NCBI GenBank assembly: GCA_002435305.1
Contig: DJMH01000024.1
Coordinates: forward strand, 25,345 to 60,000
Source of the DNA: Dehalococcoidia bacterium UBA6495
Lineage (GTDB): Bacteria; Chloroflexota; Dehalococcoidia; Lucifugimonadales; UBA826
Reading direction: 5' to 3'
Length of the DNA: 34,656 nucleotides
This document shows, in pieces, positions 32,821 to 34,656 of the stretch (position 1 is the stretch's first letter; each line of letters starts with the position of its first letter). The notes beneath the pieces were generated by a model. It did not search any database. It was given only the letters and a program-made list of their open reading frames with translations, and was not told the DNA's origin. The position numbers and the translations under genes are program-made.

Positions 32821-34656
32821 ATGATCCCACTATTGTTAACGGTCGAAAATTTTATGTGCTATGGGGAAGATGTTCCTTCTCTAAATCTTGAGCCAGTCCA
32901 CATCGCCTGCATTTCCGGTGATAACGGTTATGGTAAAACGGCTTTACTTGACGCGATAACATGGGCGATATGGGGAAAAGCAAGAGCAAAAACCCAGGAT
33001 GAACTGGTCAATGTCGCTCGAAACACCATGTTTGTAGAACTAGATTTTTTTGCGGGCGAAAGCAGGTACAGAGTTACTCGCACCTATACAAAAGGTAGAG
33101 GCGCCTCATCAGGAAAATCGGAGCTAAACCTCTCCATTATCATAGGTAACACGGTAACCTCCCTGATGGCCAACACCATAAAAGAAACTGAGGAAAAAAT
33201 AGTCAATTTACTCAATATGGACTATGAAATTTTCATAAACACTTCTTATCTAAAGCAAGGGGATTCCAATCGTTTCACATCCTCTAGGCCAACCGACAGG
33301 AAAAAGATTTTAGCCGACTTACTCGACCTCTCATATTATGAACGCTTGGAATCAGCATCGAAACAACATTCCCGCCAACTGCAAAATGATGTTGAAGTAC
33401 AACAATCTGTGATAGAGCACAAATCTTCAGCTTTTCAAGAGAAAGAATTAATCCTTGAAAAATTGGAAACGTATAAAAAAGAGTCCCAGAATTTATTATC
33501 TGAGGAACAAAGCCTTAGTAAAGAATTGGAGGACTTAAACCAAAAACGGCAAACCTTATTAGTGGAAATCTCTAATAAAAAAACCATGGTTGACCAAATC
33601 GATACATCAGAAAAAGACATAGGTATGATGTTGGTTCAAGAGATGCGATGGAAGAAGGAATTAGGTGAGTTGAAAATCTTGCTAAGTCGTTCTGAAGAGA
33701 TTCAATCAACCTATAAAGAATACCAAGATTTGCGGTCTGAGTACGGTAGATCTTCTACATTAATATCTGATTTTCACAAAATAAACGCAGAAAAAATTGT
33801 AATAGAAAAGACAATAGCTATTGAGACACTGAAATTAGAATCTCAAATTTCCATTAAATCGAACCGGATCAAGACAGATCTCCAACCATTAGTTGATGGC
33901 ATTCCTAAATTGTTACGTGAAATCAATCTCGCAAACACCGCCCTTCAAAATTTGGAGATCGAATTTAGCGAAACGGAACACCTATTAAATAAAGCAAACG
34001 CCATGTCTGAGAAAGTAACCATTTTGCAAATCTCCAATAAGACTTTATTGACACAGATGTCTGATAGCCGAAATAGGTTTGACATGATAAATCATGCCGA
34101 GGCAACCTGCCCGCTTTGCCTTCAGTCTCTTTCAACCGGCAATAAACAACACATAAGGGACGGGCTTCAAAGTGAGGGTAAAACCAGCAAGATTGAATAC
34201 GAATCAAATTTGAAAAAAATCCAGGCCCTTACTGATAGAAAAAACGAGATTATTACTCAAAATGAGTTACAGCAAACCATTTTGGTGCGAAAAAAGACCG
34301 AAACGGGAAAAATACAATACGATCTAATGAATCAATTGGGGAAAAGTGAAGATTCTTCCATCGAACTCAGCTCCCTTAAGTTGAATCTGGTCCAAATGGA
34401 AGAAGAACTTAATTCTGAAAGGTTTTGCTCTGAGGAATTAAACCGGCTAAAAATCCTGGATTCTAAGCTTAAAAAATTGGAGGACACTGAAAAAAATCAT
34501 AGTCACTTGGAATCTAAACTTGAAAGCCTGAGCCCCTATTTGGAACTTCACGCACAACTACAAGGGTCGCGAGACAGACTTCTATCAGTAACCCAATCTG
34601 TAGAGGACACCAAATCCATTAGAGAAGCCAGGCAATTGCAAACAGAAACCTGGAAA
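32821..34656 (+). CDS. sbcC: SbcC/Rad50-like SMC-type ATPase, N-terminal part (runs off the window)
   Basis: The frame from ATG 32821 is open to the window end and gives 612 residues. Rad50/SbcC with its nuclease partner SbcD/Mre11 processes DNA ends and hairpins. The N-terminal ATPase half has Walker A GDNGYGKT (33-40) followed by LLDAITWAIWGKARA. A Q-loop region with LKQGDSNRF comes at about 148-156. Long coiled coils begin near residue 180. The zinc hook CPLC is at 430-433, and a returning coiled coil follows. The C-terminal Walker B half is missing because the window stops. It begins 27 nt after the OsmC-family gene with no clear Shine-Dalgarno sequence. No sbcD precedes it. Confidence 0.9.
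   Translation, partial: MIPLLLTVENFMCYGEDVPSLNLEPVHIACISGDNGYGKTALLDAITWAIWGKARAKTQDELVNVARNTMFVELDFFAGESRYRVTRTYTKGRGASSGKSELNLSIIIGNTVTSLMANTIKETEEKIVNLLNMDYEIFINTSYLKQGDSNRFTSSRPTDRKKILADLLDLSYYERLESASKQHSRQLQNDVEVQQSVIEHKSSAFQEKELILEKLETYKKESQNLLSEEQSLSKELEDLNQKRQTLLVEISNKKTMVDQIDTSEKDIGMMLVQEMRWKKELGELKILLSRSEEIQSTYKEYQDLRSEYGRSSTLISDFHKINAEKIVIEKTIAIETLKLESQISIKSNRIKTDLQPLVDGIPKLLREINLANTALQNLEIEFSETEHLLNKANAMSEKVTILQISNKTLLTQMSDSRNRFDMINHAEATCPLCLQSLSTGNKQHIRDGLQSEGKTSKIEYESNLKKIQALTDRKNEIITQNELQQTILVRKKTETGKIQYDLMNQLGKSEDSSIELSSLKLNLVQMEEELNSERFCSEELNRLKILDSKLKKLEDTEKNHSHLESKLESLSPYLELHAQLQGSRDRLLSVTQSVEDTKSIREARQLQTETWK

Overview
The window is an AT-leaning bacterial chromosome segment, densely packed with genes. 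Many genes start with TTG, and some overlap or touch their neighbours. The mix points to a marine, SAR202-like member of the Chloroflexota (Dehalococcoidia). It includes a three-subunit molybdenum hydroxylase, an enolase-superfamily enzyme, a fused FAD/Fe-S D-2-hydroxyacid oxidase, a threonine-synthase/NIL/MoaD cluster, a DUF5671-type membrane protein, GreA with an extra N-terminal domain, and a PyrR-attenuated pyrimidine operon. This assignment is an inference from gene content; there is no rRNA or other phylogenetic marker here. No insertion sequence, CRISPR array or tRNA gene was found.

Layout. 1-3100 (+): end of a CoxM-type FAD subunit, then CoxS, CoxL and a MoaD-like protein, closed by a terminator. 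3168-4025 (+): alpha/beta hydrolase. 4045-6871 (-): acyl-CoA synthetase followed by an enolase-superfamily dehydratase or racemase. 7088-13207 (+): GreA-like factor, the fused FAD/Fe-S oxidase, a 3-hydroxyisobutyrate-dehydrogenase-like enzyme and an M16 peptidase. 13352-15158 (+): threonine synthase, NIL domain protein and a second MoaD-like protein behind a strong promoter. 15169-18873 (-): aroK, aroB, a TauE-like permease and tgt. 19073-22932 (+): RNase PH, two membrane proteins and an MBL-fold hydrolase. 22934-23903 (-): Nudix hydrolase and GNAT acetyltransferase. 24207-32793 (+): pyrR, pyrB, pyrC, carA, a glycerophosphodiesterase, carB and an OsmC-family gene. 32821-end (+): the N-terminal part of an SbcC/Rad50-like ATPase.

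How the genes work together. CarA and CarB make carbamoyl phosphate, PyrB and PyrC carry it to dihydroorotate, and PyrR controls the operon through a leader whose PyrR-binding hairpin and terminator are both visible. AroK and AroB belong to the shikimate pathway. The ThrC-NIL-MoaD group looks like a protein-thiocarboxylate sulfur-transfer cassette, possibly for homocysteine.

The most striking feature is the OsmC-family gene overlapping the end of carB. An in-frame TGA (32497-32499) interrupts it exactly where this family carries its first catalytic cysteine. The reading frame continues unchanged for 97 more residues, and an 8-bp hairpin with a G-first loop lies 12 nt after the TGA. This is best read as a selenocysteine-containing OsmC protein with a bacterial SECIS element.
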